Part shown: one piece after another, positions 18,451 through 26,885 of the stretch | How positions within the stretch are numbered: position 1 is the first letter of the stretch | Layout: each line of letters starts with the position of its first letter | Assembly: GCF_003815535.1 (NCBI RefSeq) | Contig: NZ_RPFZ01000001.1 | Coordinates: forward strand, 1,054,001-1,118,000 | From: Aurantiacibacter spongiae | GTDB lineage: Bacteria; Pseudomonadota; Alphaproteobacteria; Sphingomonadales; Sphingomonadaceae | DNA: 64,000 nt | Reading direction: 5' to 3' | Translations under genes and position numbers: made by a program | The notes under the pieces: model-generated | Databases searched by the model: none | What the model saw: only the letters and a program-made list of their open reading frames with translations | Told to the model about the DNA's origin: nothing

Positions 18451-20199
18451 ATGACTGAGACTTCCGCGCCAGAGGGCGGCCTCACGCCCACGCCCAACAA
18501 TTGCCCCCTGCCCCGCATCCGGTCGGACTTTCCGACCTTCAATGCCGCGATCGACTACGCCGCGCGCAGCGAGAAGGGCATGAATTTCCATGACATGCGC
18601 GGTGAACTCGAGCGGGTCTACACCTTCACCCGAATGCGCGAGGACGCACTCGATCATGCCGCGCGCCTTCTCGACATGGGGCTGGAGAAGGGCGACCGGG
18701 TCGCGCTGATCGCGGAAACGAGTCCCGAATTCGCCGCTTTGTTCTGCGCCTGTGTCTATGCCGGTATCTGGCCCGTTCCCCTGCCGCTCCCCACCACGTT
18801 CGGCGGACGGGACAACTATATCGATCAGCTCGCCGTGCAGCTTGAAAGCGCCGACCCCAGGCTTTTGCTCTACCCGGCGGAGATCGCCGAGATGACGAAA
18901 GAGGCGGCCACACGAAAGGGCTGCATGGGGGAGGATTGGGACAGCTTCGCCAGTCGCCCCGCCCCGCCGTGCGACCTGCCGGAAGCCGAGCCCGACGACA
19001 TCTGCTACCTGCAATATTCGAGCGGTTCGACCCGCTTCCCCACCGGCGTCGCGGTGACACACAAGGCGCTGCTCCACAATCTGTACGGACATGCCGCCAG
19101 CATGGAACTGGGCGGAGACGACCGCGTCGCGAGCTGGCTGCCCTGGTATCACGACATGGGACTGGTCGGCTGCTTCCTGTCTCTTATCTCGAACCAGGTC
19201 AGCGTCGACTATCTCAAGACCGAGCACTTCGCCCGGCGTCCGCTGGCCTGGCTCGACCTCATCAGCCGGAACGAGGGCACCACGCTCAGTTACTCGCCCA
19301 CCTTCGGCTATGACATCTGCGCGCGGCGCATCTCCAGCCAGAGCAACGTCGGTGATCGTTTCGACCTGTCGCGCTGGCGCGTCGCGGGAAACGGCGCGGA
19401 CATGATACGCCCCGACGTTATGCAGGGCTTCGTCAATGCCTTCGCCCCCGCCGGATTCAAGGCCAGCGCCTTCACCCCGTCATACGGTCTTGCGGAGGCG
19501 ACCCTTGCCGTCACCGTCATGCCCCCTGGCGAAGGCATCAAGATCGAGCTGGTCGAGGAAGAGCGGCTTTCAGGTTCGGAACGCAACCTGTCGCGGCCGG
19601 CCCGTTACCGCGCCATCGTCAATTGCGGCAAGCCGTTGCCCGACATGGATGTGGAGATACGCGGCGAGAACGGCGAGGCGAAAGGCGATCACCAGATCGG
19701 CAAGGTATGGTGCCGCGGCCCGTCCGTCATGCATTCCTATTTCCGCAACGAGGATGCGACGCGCGACTGCCTGGTCGACGGATGGCTGGATACGGGCGAC
19801 ATGGGCTACATGGCAGACGGGTATCTGTTCATCGTCGGGCGGGCGAAGGACATGATCATCATCAACGGCAAGAACCACTGGCCTCAGGATATCGAATGGG
19901 CAGTGGAGCAACTCCCCGGTTTCAACCATGGCGACATCGCTGCGTTTTCCATCGAAACCGATAGCGGAGAGGAAGCGCCGGCGGTGCTGGTGCATTGCCG
20001 CGTGTCCGACCCGGCCGAGCGCATTTCGTTGCGCAACCAGATCGCGGACAAGGTGCGGTCCGTCACCGGCATGAACTGCGTCGTCGAGCTGGTTCCGCCA
20101 CGAACCCTGCCACGGACCTCGTCGGGCAAGCTCAGCCGCGCAAAGGCCAAGAAGCTGTATCTGTCGGGCGAGATCGAGCCGCTCGACGTCGCGGCCTAG
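18451..20199 (+). CDS. Fatty acyl-AMP ligase (FAAL)
   Basis: A 582-residue ANL-superfamily enzyme that activates a fatty acid as acyl-adenylate for transfer to an acyl carrier protein. Core motifs: P-loop YSSGSTRFPTGV near residue 190, SYGLAEATL near 345, DTGDMGYM near 450, and a lysine-bearing C-terminal LPRTSSGKLSR. The extended stretch before GKPLPDMDVEI and the overall layout point to FAAL rather than acyl-CoA synthetase. No acyl carrier protein, PKS or NRPS gene lies nearby, so its partner is elsewhere. It overlaps the next convergent gene by 4 bases. Confidence 0.88.
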   Translation: MTETSAPEGGLTPTPNNCPLPRIRSDFPTFNAAIDYAARSEKGMNFHDMRGELERVYTFTRMREDALDHAARLLDMGLEKGDRVALIAETSPEFAALFCACVYAGIWPVPLPLPTTFGGRDNYIDQLAVQLESADPRLLLYPAEIAEMTKEAATRKGCMGEDWDSFASRPAPPCDLPEAEPDDICYLQYSSGSTRFPTGVAVTHKALLHNLYGHAASMELGGDDRVASWLPWYHDMGLVGCFLSLISNQVSVDYLKTEHFARRPLAWLDLISRNEGTTLSYSPTFGYDICARRISSQSNVGDRFDLSRWRVAGNGADMIRPDVMQGFVNAFAPAGFKASAFTPSYGLAEATLAVTVMPPGEGIKIELVEEERLSGSERNLSRPARYRAIVNCGKPLPDMDVEIRGENGEAKGDHQIGKVWCRGPSVMHSYFRNEDATRDCLVDGWLDTGDMGYMADGYLFIVGRAKDMIIINGKNHWPQDIEWAVEQLPGFNHGDIAAFSIETDSGEEAPAVLVHCRVSDPAERISLRNQIADKVRSVTGMNCVVELVPPRTLPRTSSGKLSRAKAKKLYLSGEIEPLDVAA

Positions 20200-21170
20200 C
20201 GCGCGGTCGGCGCGATCCGGTTGGCCAGTCCGCTCGCCTGGACAATCGCCATCGGATCGTCGAGCGTCAGCAGTTCGCGGATGGCAGCGTGCCGGTCACC
20301 TGAATTGGCGACGTAGCCCTCTGCGATACGCATCCCAACCCAATATCCGAGTTCGGACGGCCAGCCTTCCGGCGGATGACCGGCATTGCCCGTCCACCGC
20401 CGCGCGATAGCCCGGCGCCCCGCATCATTCAGCGACGGATCGTGATAGGCCGCGACATCCTTCGCGAACTCGCCCCAGACGAAGTCTTCGTGCTGGCGTG
20501 CCCACGCGTCTCGAGCAGGGTCTGGAACGCGACCCGTCACCAGCCATGCGAGGTAGTCGGCCGTCCCTTCGGCAAGGATATTGGCAATGCCGGATGCGAC
20601 CGGACCTAGGCTGTCGTAATCGATGTCCTGCCAGGTATGGACGGTCTCGTGCGCGTAGAACCTTCGCATGATGTCGCGGAACTGCTGTTCATCGGATGAA
20701 AGCCGGCAAATCACTTCCAGACCGAGAACCTGCATGCCCGGCGCGGCGGTACCGCCGCTGTTGTTGGCCCCTACCACCAGACTGACGCGCGGAAGTTCCG
20801 TCTCTGGCAGCAGACCGTGAAAACCGAGATAGGTCGCGCGCAGTTCATCGCTCGTCTGCGCCGCCCACGGCAGGCAGCGTTCCACCGCGTCGCGATAGAT
20901 TTCCGGTTCGGCCGCGATGGCGGCAGCGAGGTTCGCGGCGCTTTCGATCCTGTGGGGCGTGAACACCGCCACGCCATCCGAGGCACCATCGAGATAATTC
21001 CTCTGAAGTGCCGGCGCATCGGGCGCGCCGTCACTATCGTGCCATAGCTGGGCAAACCGCTCTGCATCCCGCGTTTCGAGTCGGGCGTCGAGAGGATCGA
21101 CCCCTTGCGCTCGTGCGACCCCCGTTGCGCCTGACAAGGCCGCAGCAACCGCCAGTAACCACCACCGCAT
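20196..21170 (-). CDS. Exported HExxH-type metallopeptidase-like protein
   Basis: A 324-residue secreted protein with an N-terminal signal peptide ending ARA. A zinc-binding HETVH motif (FYAHETVHTWQD) lies near residue 178, and a downstream glutamate in LAEGTADYLAW matches the gluzincin pattern seen in DUF2268-like peptidases. I infer zinc peptidase activity. Substrate unknown. It is followed on the same strand by none of its kind, while MAPEG and DUF389 lie upstream. Confidence 0.65.
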   Translation of the reverse strand: MRWWLLAVAAALSGATGVARAQGVDPLDARLETRDAERFAQLWHDSDGAPDAPALQRNYLDGASDGVAVFTPHRIESAANLAAAIAAEPEIYRDAVERCLPWAAQTSDELRATYLGFHGLLPETELPRVSLVVGANNSGGTAAPGMQVLGLEVICRLSSDEQQFRDIMRRFYAHETVHTWQDIDYDSLGPVASGIANILAEGTADYLAWLVTGRVPDPARDAWARQHEDFVWGEFAKDVAAYHDPSLNDAGRRAIARRWTGNAGHPPEGWPSELGYWVGMRIAEGYVANSGDRHAAIRELLTLDDPMAIVQASGLANRIAPTAR

Positions 21171-21183
21171 TCGCGCAATCCTT

Positions 21184-21582
21184 TCAGCCGAACATCAGGA
21201 CGCCCAGTATAACGAGAAGCGCAACGAGCGATACGCCCCAGACGAGCGTTCGCACGACCGGAATTCCTTTCCAGTACAGCGGCAGGTAGATCAGCCGGGA
21301 AGCCAGCCAAGTCCACGCGGCGATGGCGGTAACGTCATTGGCCTTTCCGGTAATGACCACGCTTAGCAGGGCTATCACCGCGACAGGCAATGTTTCCTTG
21401 AAATTCTCCTGCGCCCGTTGCAGCCGGGCGGCGAGATCGTTCAACGCAGGCACGTTTTCGTCCCGCGCGCCGACGTTCCACTCGACGCCGTACTGCTTCG
21501 TCTTGAAATGCGCTGCCAGCAGGATGTGAACGAGCAGCAAAAGCGCGCCAAGCGCCAGGACGAGGAGTTCGGTCGGCATCAT
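21184..21582 (-). CDS. MAPEG family membrane protein
   Basis: A 132-residue four-helix membrane protein of the MAPEG group (microsomal glutathione S-transferase-like). The ARLQRAQENFKETLPVAVIALL segment is the conserved part of bacterial members. A role in glutathione-dependent detoxification is typical but not shown here. Its ATG shares a base with the stop of the DUF389 gene. Confidence 0.9.
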   Translation of the reverse strand: MMPTELLVLALGALLLLVHILLAAHFKTKQYGVEWNVGARDENVPALNDLAARLQRAQENFKETLPVAVIALLSVVITGKANDVTAIAAWTWLASRLIYLPLYWKGIPVVRTLVWGVSLVALLVILGVLMFG

Positions 21583-23183
21583 TATTCTCCTTCCAGATCG
21601 GTCCGCCAGTTTGCCTGCATCAGCGGGCCGCCGACCGAAAGCGTGATGTCGATGCCCTCCTGACGCAGGATCGCGGCGGCGAGTTCGCGAGTTGCTGGCG
21701 TTCCGCCCTGCAGCATCACCGGCATATCCCGCCGCTGCGCCGCCCAGGAGATCAAGGCGAGGGCCGCGCGTCCTTCATCGGTCGGTTCCCCTTGGGCGAA
21801 CGCGATCGATGGTAACGGTGCGAGCGGAGGCTGGATCGCGACACGCCATCCGTCAAAGGCGCCGGCTATGCGCGCCTCGAGCGTTCTGTAAGTGGCCAGC
21901 GTCGCTCCGGGGAGCGGACGGGCGCGCACGAGCGCGCGCCGCTCGGAGCGATCCACCAGCACGTCCGAAGGATCGACCCCCGCGACGAGCGCGAGGTCGC
22001 GGGCGAGAGTACGAGCCCGGTCTGCCATCGCGGCCTCGGCCTGCTGTTCCTGCCGCGCGCTCGCCGCGGCAAGTTCAGCGGCCTCGGCCTGTGCTGCGGT
22101 GCCGACGCGGAACTGCGTGAGACGAAGATCGACCTGCTCTTCCAGCAGGTCGGCAAGCGCGTCCTGAGTGGCCCGCTGCGCGCCGGCGTGAATGGTCGGC
22201 GTCAGGACGGTCGTGTCAACGCTGACGGGATCGGCCTCGAGATCGAAATCCAGCTGCGATATCCGCGCATCGCCATCGAACTGCGACAGTACCGTATCGC
22301 GGATCTGGCGTTGCGCTATGGATTCCCACGCGATCTGCTTGAGCGCCAGGTACAACGGAATGGCGAGCGCGACGAACACGCCAACGATTATCATGGTCTG
22401 CAACCGTGTCTGTGTTTCCGAAAGGGCAGCGCTGAAACCATAAATGCGCGCCATGACGGTCGCCACCAGCGCGATGGTCATCAGGTTGGTCACGAACAGC
22501 AGCAAGGCACCGGAAAAAACCGTCCAGTTCGTCGTAGCCAGGCCGAAACCGACCGCAGCGAGCGGCGGCATCAGTGCGGTGGCAATGGCTACGCCGACAA
22601 TCGTCCCCTCCCGGCCCCGGATCATCGAATAGGCGCCCGCCAGCGCGGAAAAGATGGCGACTGCGAGGTCGAACAGGTTGGGGCGGGTTCGTGCCGCAAT
22701 CTCCGGCGTCACCGTCTGGATGGGCGAGACGAACACGATCAGGGCGCAAATTGCCACGGCCAGGATCATCCCCGCCGCCAATGCCCGCACCGATCCGCGC
22801 AGCCACTTGTAATCACCAATGGCGAGCGCGAAACCGGCACCGATGATCGGTCCCATCAGCGGCGCGATCAGCATCGCTCCGATCACCACGGCGGGGCTCG
22901 ACAGCAGCATGCCGAGCATCGCGATGCCGGCGGACATGGCCAGCATGAACAGGTAGCGCGGACTAGTATAGGCTTCTTCCCGCCGCGCCTCGATGACCGC
23001 GGCGCGATCGACACTTTCGACGACCGCCAGGCGCCACCAACGACGGAACTTCGTCAGCGTCCGGTCCAGCGGCAGGGTCGGCCCGTCGTCAGGTTCGCGT
23101 CCTCCCGACTTGCTCCTGTCAGGAGTGCCGCTGACCGCTTCGCTCGCCAATGCCGTCCCCCGCCCGATGCGCCCGAAGTCCAT
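21582..23183 (-). CDS. DUF389 family membrane protein
   Basis: A 533-residue inner-membrane protein. DUF389 core at residues ~60-250 with the motif SPAVVIGAMLIAPLMGPI, six predicted helices, then a long soluble C-terminal half containing an Ala/Glu-rich coiled-coil-like stretch (EAAELAAASARQEQQAEAA). Start at the ATG at 23183; the frame upstream of it lies in the divergent promoter region. Function of the family unknown. Coupled to the MAPEG gene. Confidence 0.85.
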   Translation of the reverse strand: MDFGRIGRGTALASEAVSGTPDRSKSGGREPDDGPTLPLDRTLTKFRRWWRLAVVESVDRAAVIEARREEAYTSPRYLFMLAMSAGIAMLGMLLSSPAVVIGAMLIAPLMGPIIGAGFALAIGDYKWLRGSVRALAAGMILAVAICALIVFVSPIQTVTPEIAARTRPNLFDLAVAIFSALAGAYSMIRGREGTIVGVAIATALMPPLAAVGFGLATTNWTVFSGALLLFVTNLMTIALVATVMARIYGFSAALSETQTRLQTMIIVGVFVALAIPLYLALKQIAWESIAQRQIRDTVLSQFDGDARISQLDFDLEADPVSVDTTVLTPTIHAGAQRATQDALADLLEEQVDLRLTQFRVGTAAQAEAAELAAASARQEQQAEAAMADRARTLARDLALVAGVDPSDVLVDRSERRALVRARPLPGATLATYRTLEARIAGAFDGWRVAIQPPLAPLPSIAFAQGEPTDEGRAALALISWAAQRRDMPVMLQGGTPATRELAAAILRQEGIDITLSVGGPLMQANWRTDLEGE

Positions 23184-23329
23184 CCTTACGTCCGTGAACG
23201 GGGCCGCGTAAAGCGGTGAACGCGCGATGCCTCTTGCGCCGGGCGTTGGGCATTGCCATCCTCTTGCTGTTGTATTTGCATAATACACTTGCCGCTGCCA
23301 TATGACCCGGACGGAAGGACGAAAAGAGA

Positions 23330-24580
23330 ATGAGCGATCAGCTTGACCCGCAAACGGCTCCGCCCGCATCCGCGCCCGCACCGGCAACGACGGCTACGGC
23401 GGTAAAATCCGATTTCGATCTGACCCCTCCCGATCCGGTTCCTGCCGTGGCGCCGGAAAAGGCTGCGGGCCTTGTTCCGGTCAGCGAGGAGAAACGATCG
23501 GCTCTCGACGAGAAAGTGGACGGCTTCGTCTCCGAACTGGTTGCGCTCGATGCCAATTCTCCCGACTTCGGCAAAAAGGTCGACCAGATCACCAATATGG
23601 GGCGCAAGGAGATCCAGGCGGCGGCTCAGATGTCCAACCGCTTCCTCGATCGGCCGGTACGCGCGATGGATCAGGATTCAGGGGTTGGCGCCGACCTTAC
23701 CGAATTGCGCCGTACGGTCGAGGAACTCGATCCCGGCCGCAAGGGCAAGCTGACAGGACGCAAGTTCCTGGGAATCATTCCCTTCGGCAACAAGCTGAAG
23801 AACTATTTCGACAGCTACACCTCCGCTCAGGGCCACATCCAGTCGATCCTCGCGCGTCTTTCCAGCGGCAAGGACGAACTGCTGATGGACAATGCCGCCA
23901 TCGATGTGGAGCGCCAGAAGCTGTGGGAGGCGATGGGCAACCTCGAACAGATGATTCACATCGGCAAGACGCTGGATTCCCGGCTCGAGGAAGAGGCGAA
24001 CGAGCTCGATTTGACCGATCCGGAAAAGGCCAAGGCGATCCGGGAGACAGCTCTGTTCTACGTCCGGCAGCGCACGCAGGACCTTCTCACGCAGATGGCG
24101 GTCAGTGTGCAGGGTTATCTTTCGCTCGACCTGGTGAAGAAGAACAACGTCGAGCTGGTGAAGGGCGTCGATCGCGCCTCGACCACCACGGTGGGCGCGC
24201 TGCGCACAGCGGTGACGGTGGCGCAAGCGATGACCAACCAGAAGCTGGTTCTGGGGCAGATCACCGCGCTGAACGAGACTACCGCCGGTATAATCGATTC
24301 CACGAGCCAGATGCTGCGCGACAACACCGGCAAGATCCACGAGCAGGCAGCGGCGAGCACGATCCCGCTCGAAACGCTGCAACGCGCGTTCCAGAACATC
24401 TACGACACTATGGACGAGGTCGATCAGTTCAAGCTTCGCGCGCTCGATTCGATGAAGCAGACGGTCAACGTGCTGTCGGACGAGGTAGAGCGCTCCAAGG
24501 GCTATATCGCCCGGGCGGAGGGGCAATCGCAGGCGGCGAAGCAGGTCAACGACAGCGGCCTGCTGAGCCTGGAAGGCTGA
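23330..24580 (+). CDS. Toxic anion resistance protein TelA-like
   Basis: A 416-residue soluble, mostly helical protein of the TelA family (PF05816), with a Pro/Ala-rich N-terminus and the conserved central part GRKFLGIIPFGNKLKNYFDSY. Linked historically to tellurite resistance and cell-envelope stress; mechanism unknown. First of three genes read together with an XpaC-like protein and a PHA-system protein. Confidence 0.9.
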   Translation: MSDQLDPQTAPPASAPAPATTATAVKSDFDLTPPDPVPAVAPEKAAGLVPVSEEKRSALDEKVDGFVSELVALDANSPDFGKKVDQITNMGRKEIQAAAQMSNRFLDRPVRAMDQDSGVGADLTELRRTVEELDPGRKGKLTGRKFLGIIPFGNKLKNYFDSYTSAQGHIQSILARLSSGKDELLMDNAAIDVERQKLWEAMGNLEQMIHIGKTLDSRLEEEANELDLTDPEKAKAIRETALFYVRQRTQDLLTQMAVSVQGYLSLDLVKKNNVELVKGVDRASTTTVGALRTAVTVAQAMTNQKLVLGQITALNETTAGIIDSTSQMLRDNTGKIHEQAAASTIPLETLQRAFQNIYDTMDEVDQFKLRALDSMKQTVNVLSDEVERSKGYIARAEGQSQAAKQVNDSGLLSLEG

Positions 24581-24593
24581 AAAGGGAATTCCG

Positions 24594-25412
24594 ATGGTCC
24601 AAGACCTGACGCGCAATTCCGACCGGATCCTGGCCGAGAGCCGGGCACTGGTGCGCGACAACCGCTCCGGCGGGCGGCACCGCCGGGTATCCATCGGACA
24701 AGGTTCGCGCAAGGCGAAGGCTCGCAACCTGCTGAAGCGGGCGGGCTATTTCGGGATCGCCGTGTTCGCCATTCTGGCGGCGATGACCGCGGCGGGAATC
24801 ATCCTCAACGGGATCGGGTTCGTCGGCGTCATGATCGCGGCCTTCGCGATGATTGCGGCGGCGATCCTGTTTTCCCAGTTCCCCCGTGTCAGGGAGCCAA
24901 AGCGCGCCGACCTCGCACGCACCAATGACGCCGGAAAACTGGTCGCGCAGACGGAATTGTGGCTGGAAAGCCAGCGCCCCGCCCTCCCGCCCCCGGCGGT
25001 GAAACTGGTCGATGACCTGGGCGTACAGCTTGATGAACTCGGGCGACAACTGGCCAATGTCGATCCTGCCCATCCCGCTGCTCGCGAAACGCGCAAGCTG
25101 GTCGGCGAACACCTGCCCGAGACGATTGACAGCTATCGGCGCATACCCGGCAACTTGCGGGGCGAGGAACGTGCCGGCTCGACACCCGACGCGCAGCTTG
25201 TCGATTCGCTGGACAAGATAAGCCGCGAGATCGATCACGTTACGCGGCAGCTTGCCGAAGGTTCGCTCGACGATCTGGCTATCAAGAGTCGTTACCTCGA
25301 TTACCGCTATGGTGACGCGGAGACTGCCCTGCCCTCCCCCTCCGCGCCGCCCGTTCCGGCCGAACCCCCGCAGCCAGCGGCACCGTCTTCCGTACCTCTG
25401 GACGATCGCTGA
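24594..25412 (+). CDS. XpaC-like protein (5-bromo-4-chloroindolyl phosphate hydrolysis family)
   Basis: A 272-residue protein with a basic N-terminus, two transmembrane helices (about residues 50-95), a helical cytosolic domain and a proline-rich tail. XpaC and TelA genes are neighbours in many bacteria, and I rest the call mainly on that pairing plus the architecture. It starts 13 bases after telA, and its stop shares a base with the next ATG. Confidence 0.7.
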   Translation: MVQDLTRNSDRILAESRALVRDNRSGGRHRRVSIGQGSRKAKARNLLKRAGYFGIAVFAILAAMTAAGIILNGIGFVGVMIAAFAMIAAAILFSQFPRVREPKRADLARTNDAGKLVAQTELWLESQRPALPPPAVKLVDDLGVQLDELGRQLANVDPAHPAARETRKLVGEHLPETIDSYRRIPGNLRGEERAGSTPDAQLVDSLDKISREIDHVTRQLAEGSLDDLAIKSRYLDYRYGDAETALPSPSAPPVPAEPPQPAAPSSVPLDDR

Positions 25413-25720
25413 TGGACGTAGAGATACCCCACAGCCTGGGTCGCGACGAGGTTCGCCGCCGGTTCAGGGACAATTCCCATCGCATCGCTGCCGGCATCCC
25501 CGGCGGCATGGCCGAGGTGAAGACCAGCTGGCCGAGCGAGGACCGTATGGCGTTGTCCGTCACGGCGCTCGGACAGGCGATAACCGGACATGTCGACATT
25601 CACGATCACAAGGTCGTGTTCCACATGATTCTGCCGCCAGCGCTCGGGTTCGTGCAACCGATCGTCGAGGGAGCGATCCGGGACCAGGGTCAGCGCCTTC
25701 TCGCTGCGCCGAAAGACTGA
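25412..25720 (+). CDS. Polyhydroxyalkanoic acid system family protein
   Basis: A 102-residue protein matching the PHA_gran_rgn type: MDVEIPHSLGRDEVRRRF at the start, a central beta stretch, and GFVQPIVEGAIRDQGQRLLA at the end. Its family is associated with polyhydroxyalkanoate granule regulation, though biochemistry is thin. The link to telA/xpaC by overlapping stop and start is worth noting. Confidence 0.82.
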   Translation: MDVEIPHSLGRDEVRRRFRDNSHRIAAGIPGGMAEVKTSWPSEDRMALSVTALGQAITGHVDIHDHKVVFHMILPPALGFVQPIVEGAIRDQGQRLLAAPKD

Positions 25721-25732
25721 ACGCACTTCTCG

Positions 25733-26191
25733 CTAAAGCTGTCGGTCGTATTCTAGCAGGCTGGCCGGAATGCGAAGCGCTCCGGTCGCAAGCCGCGTTT
25801 CCCGCAGAAACAGGACCAGCGCCCACATCAGCAAGGCTATGGCGAGGATGAACGTGCCCGCTGCCACCGGATTGAGCCCGATATGCGCGAACTCTTCCAG
25901 GAACAGGAGGACCACGGTTACGCCGATCATGAGTGACGCCGTCACCAACCGCAGCAAGGCATCACCGATCAGCTGTATGCGCGCGTCTATGGTGCGCATT
26001 TCGCGAACTATGTTATCATGCTCGGCTCCCTCGGTCGCTCCATGTCGCTCTACGAGGGCTCGGGAGCGATCGACGACACGGCCAAGGCGGGTGGACAGGA
26101 TATTCATGATAGCGCCGATGGCCACCAGAACGAAAACCGGCGCCAGGGACAGCTGGATGGTCTGCGCGATGAACCCGTCCACCATGTTCAT
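25733..26191 (-). CDS. DUF2721 membrane protein
   Basis: A 152-residue protein with three transmembrane helices and a charged loop (RLGRVVDRSRALVERH) after the first, as in DUF2721. Function unknown. It converges on the telA operon with a 12-base gap and diverges from the phytochrome operon. Confidence 0.85.
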   Translation of the reverse strand: MNMVDGFIAQTIQLSLAPVFVLVAIGAIMNILSTRLGRVVDRSRALVERHGATEGAEHDNIVREMRTIDARIQLIGDALLRLVTASLMIGVTVVLLFLEEFAHIGLNPVAAGTFILAIALLMWALVLFLRETRLATGALRIPASLLEYDRQL

Positions 26192-26309
26192 TGCGCTTAC
26201 CCTGCCCTTTCAATCCGTGGAACGTTTTGCCAAATGAGAGGCTTGTAGTGCTTTAAGGGCTGACGAGTCCGGTCTATCGGGGCCTGACTGCCGCCTTTCA
26301 TGTAGGGAT

Positions 26310-26885
26310 ATGTCGCCATTGGCCGATAACGGCAATCAGGTTCATCTACGGACTTTCCTCAGGGGCGAAACCGCTGCGCTGCACGACGCCCTGGATAGTC
26401 GAACGGTGCCCGCATCGCTTCGCGACCGGGACGAGTATGTCCGCTTCCTGGAACGGCAATTCGTCGCCCGACGTCCGATCGAAGCCTGGGCCGCGCGGAC
26501 GATGGCCTCGCATAGCGCGCCTCCCGCAGCCTGCCCGCTGATTGCCAACGACCTTGCCCTACTCGGTCGGTCGACGCCGAAGTTTGATGAGGGCTTCACA
26601 CTACCCGACGGGGCCGACCCGATCGGTCTTGCCTGGGCACTGGCAGGGTCGCATCTGGGTAATCGGGCGATGTTGAAGTCTCTTGCCGATGCACAATCAG
26701 ACCTGCCGGTGTCGTTCTTCGGCGATCAAGCCATGATGGCGTTCTGGAAAAGCTTGCGCCCCGCGATCGAGCGGGATGTCTCGCGCGCTCTGGGCAAGGC
26801 CGCCGTTCTGGGTGCCAGGGCGGTGTTTGCGCGGTTTCTCCGGGCGTTCGCTGTAGACGGCGCATCCTCCAGGCTCGCGGCATGA
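26310..26885 (+). CDS. bphO: Biliverdin-producing heme oxygenase
   Basis: A 191-residue helical heme oxygenase-like protein. LRGETAALHDALD near residue 14 supplies the proximal histidine, and the distal helix contains AWALAGSHLGNRAML. Known role: opens heme to biliverdin, the chromophore of bacteriophytochromes. Its TGA overlaps the ATG of the phytochrome gene by 4 bases, which fixes the role well. Confidence 0.9.
   Translation: MSPLADNGNQVHLRTFLRGETAALHDALDSRTVPASLRDRDEYVRFLERQFVARRPIEAWAARTMASHSAPPAACPLIANDLALLGRSTPKFDEGFTLPDGADPIGLAWALAGSHLGNRAMLKSLADAQSDLPVSFFGDQAMMAFWKSLRPAIERDVSRALGKAAVLGARAVFARFLRAFAVDGASSRLAA

Noticed and set aside
17713-19227. 504-codon version of recX reaching into the acyl-AMP ligase gene
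   Set aside because: The extra part is antisense to the ligase gene, which has clear motifs on the other strand.
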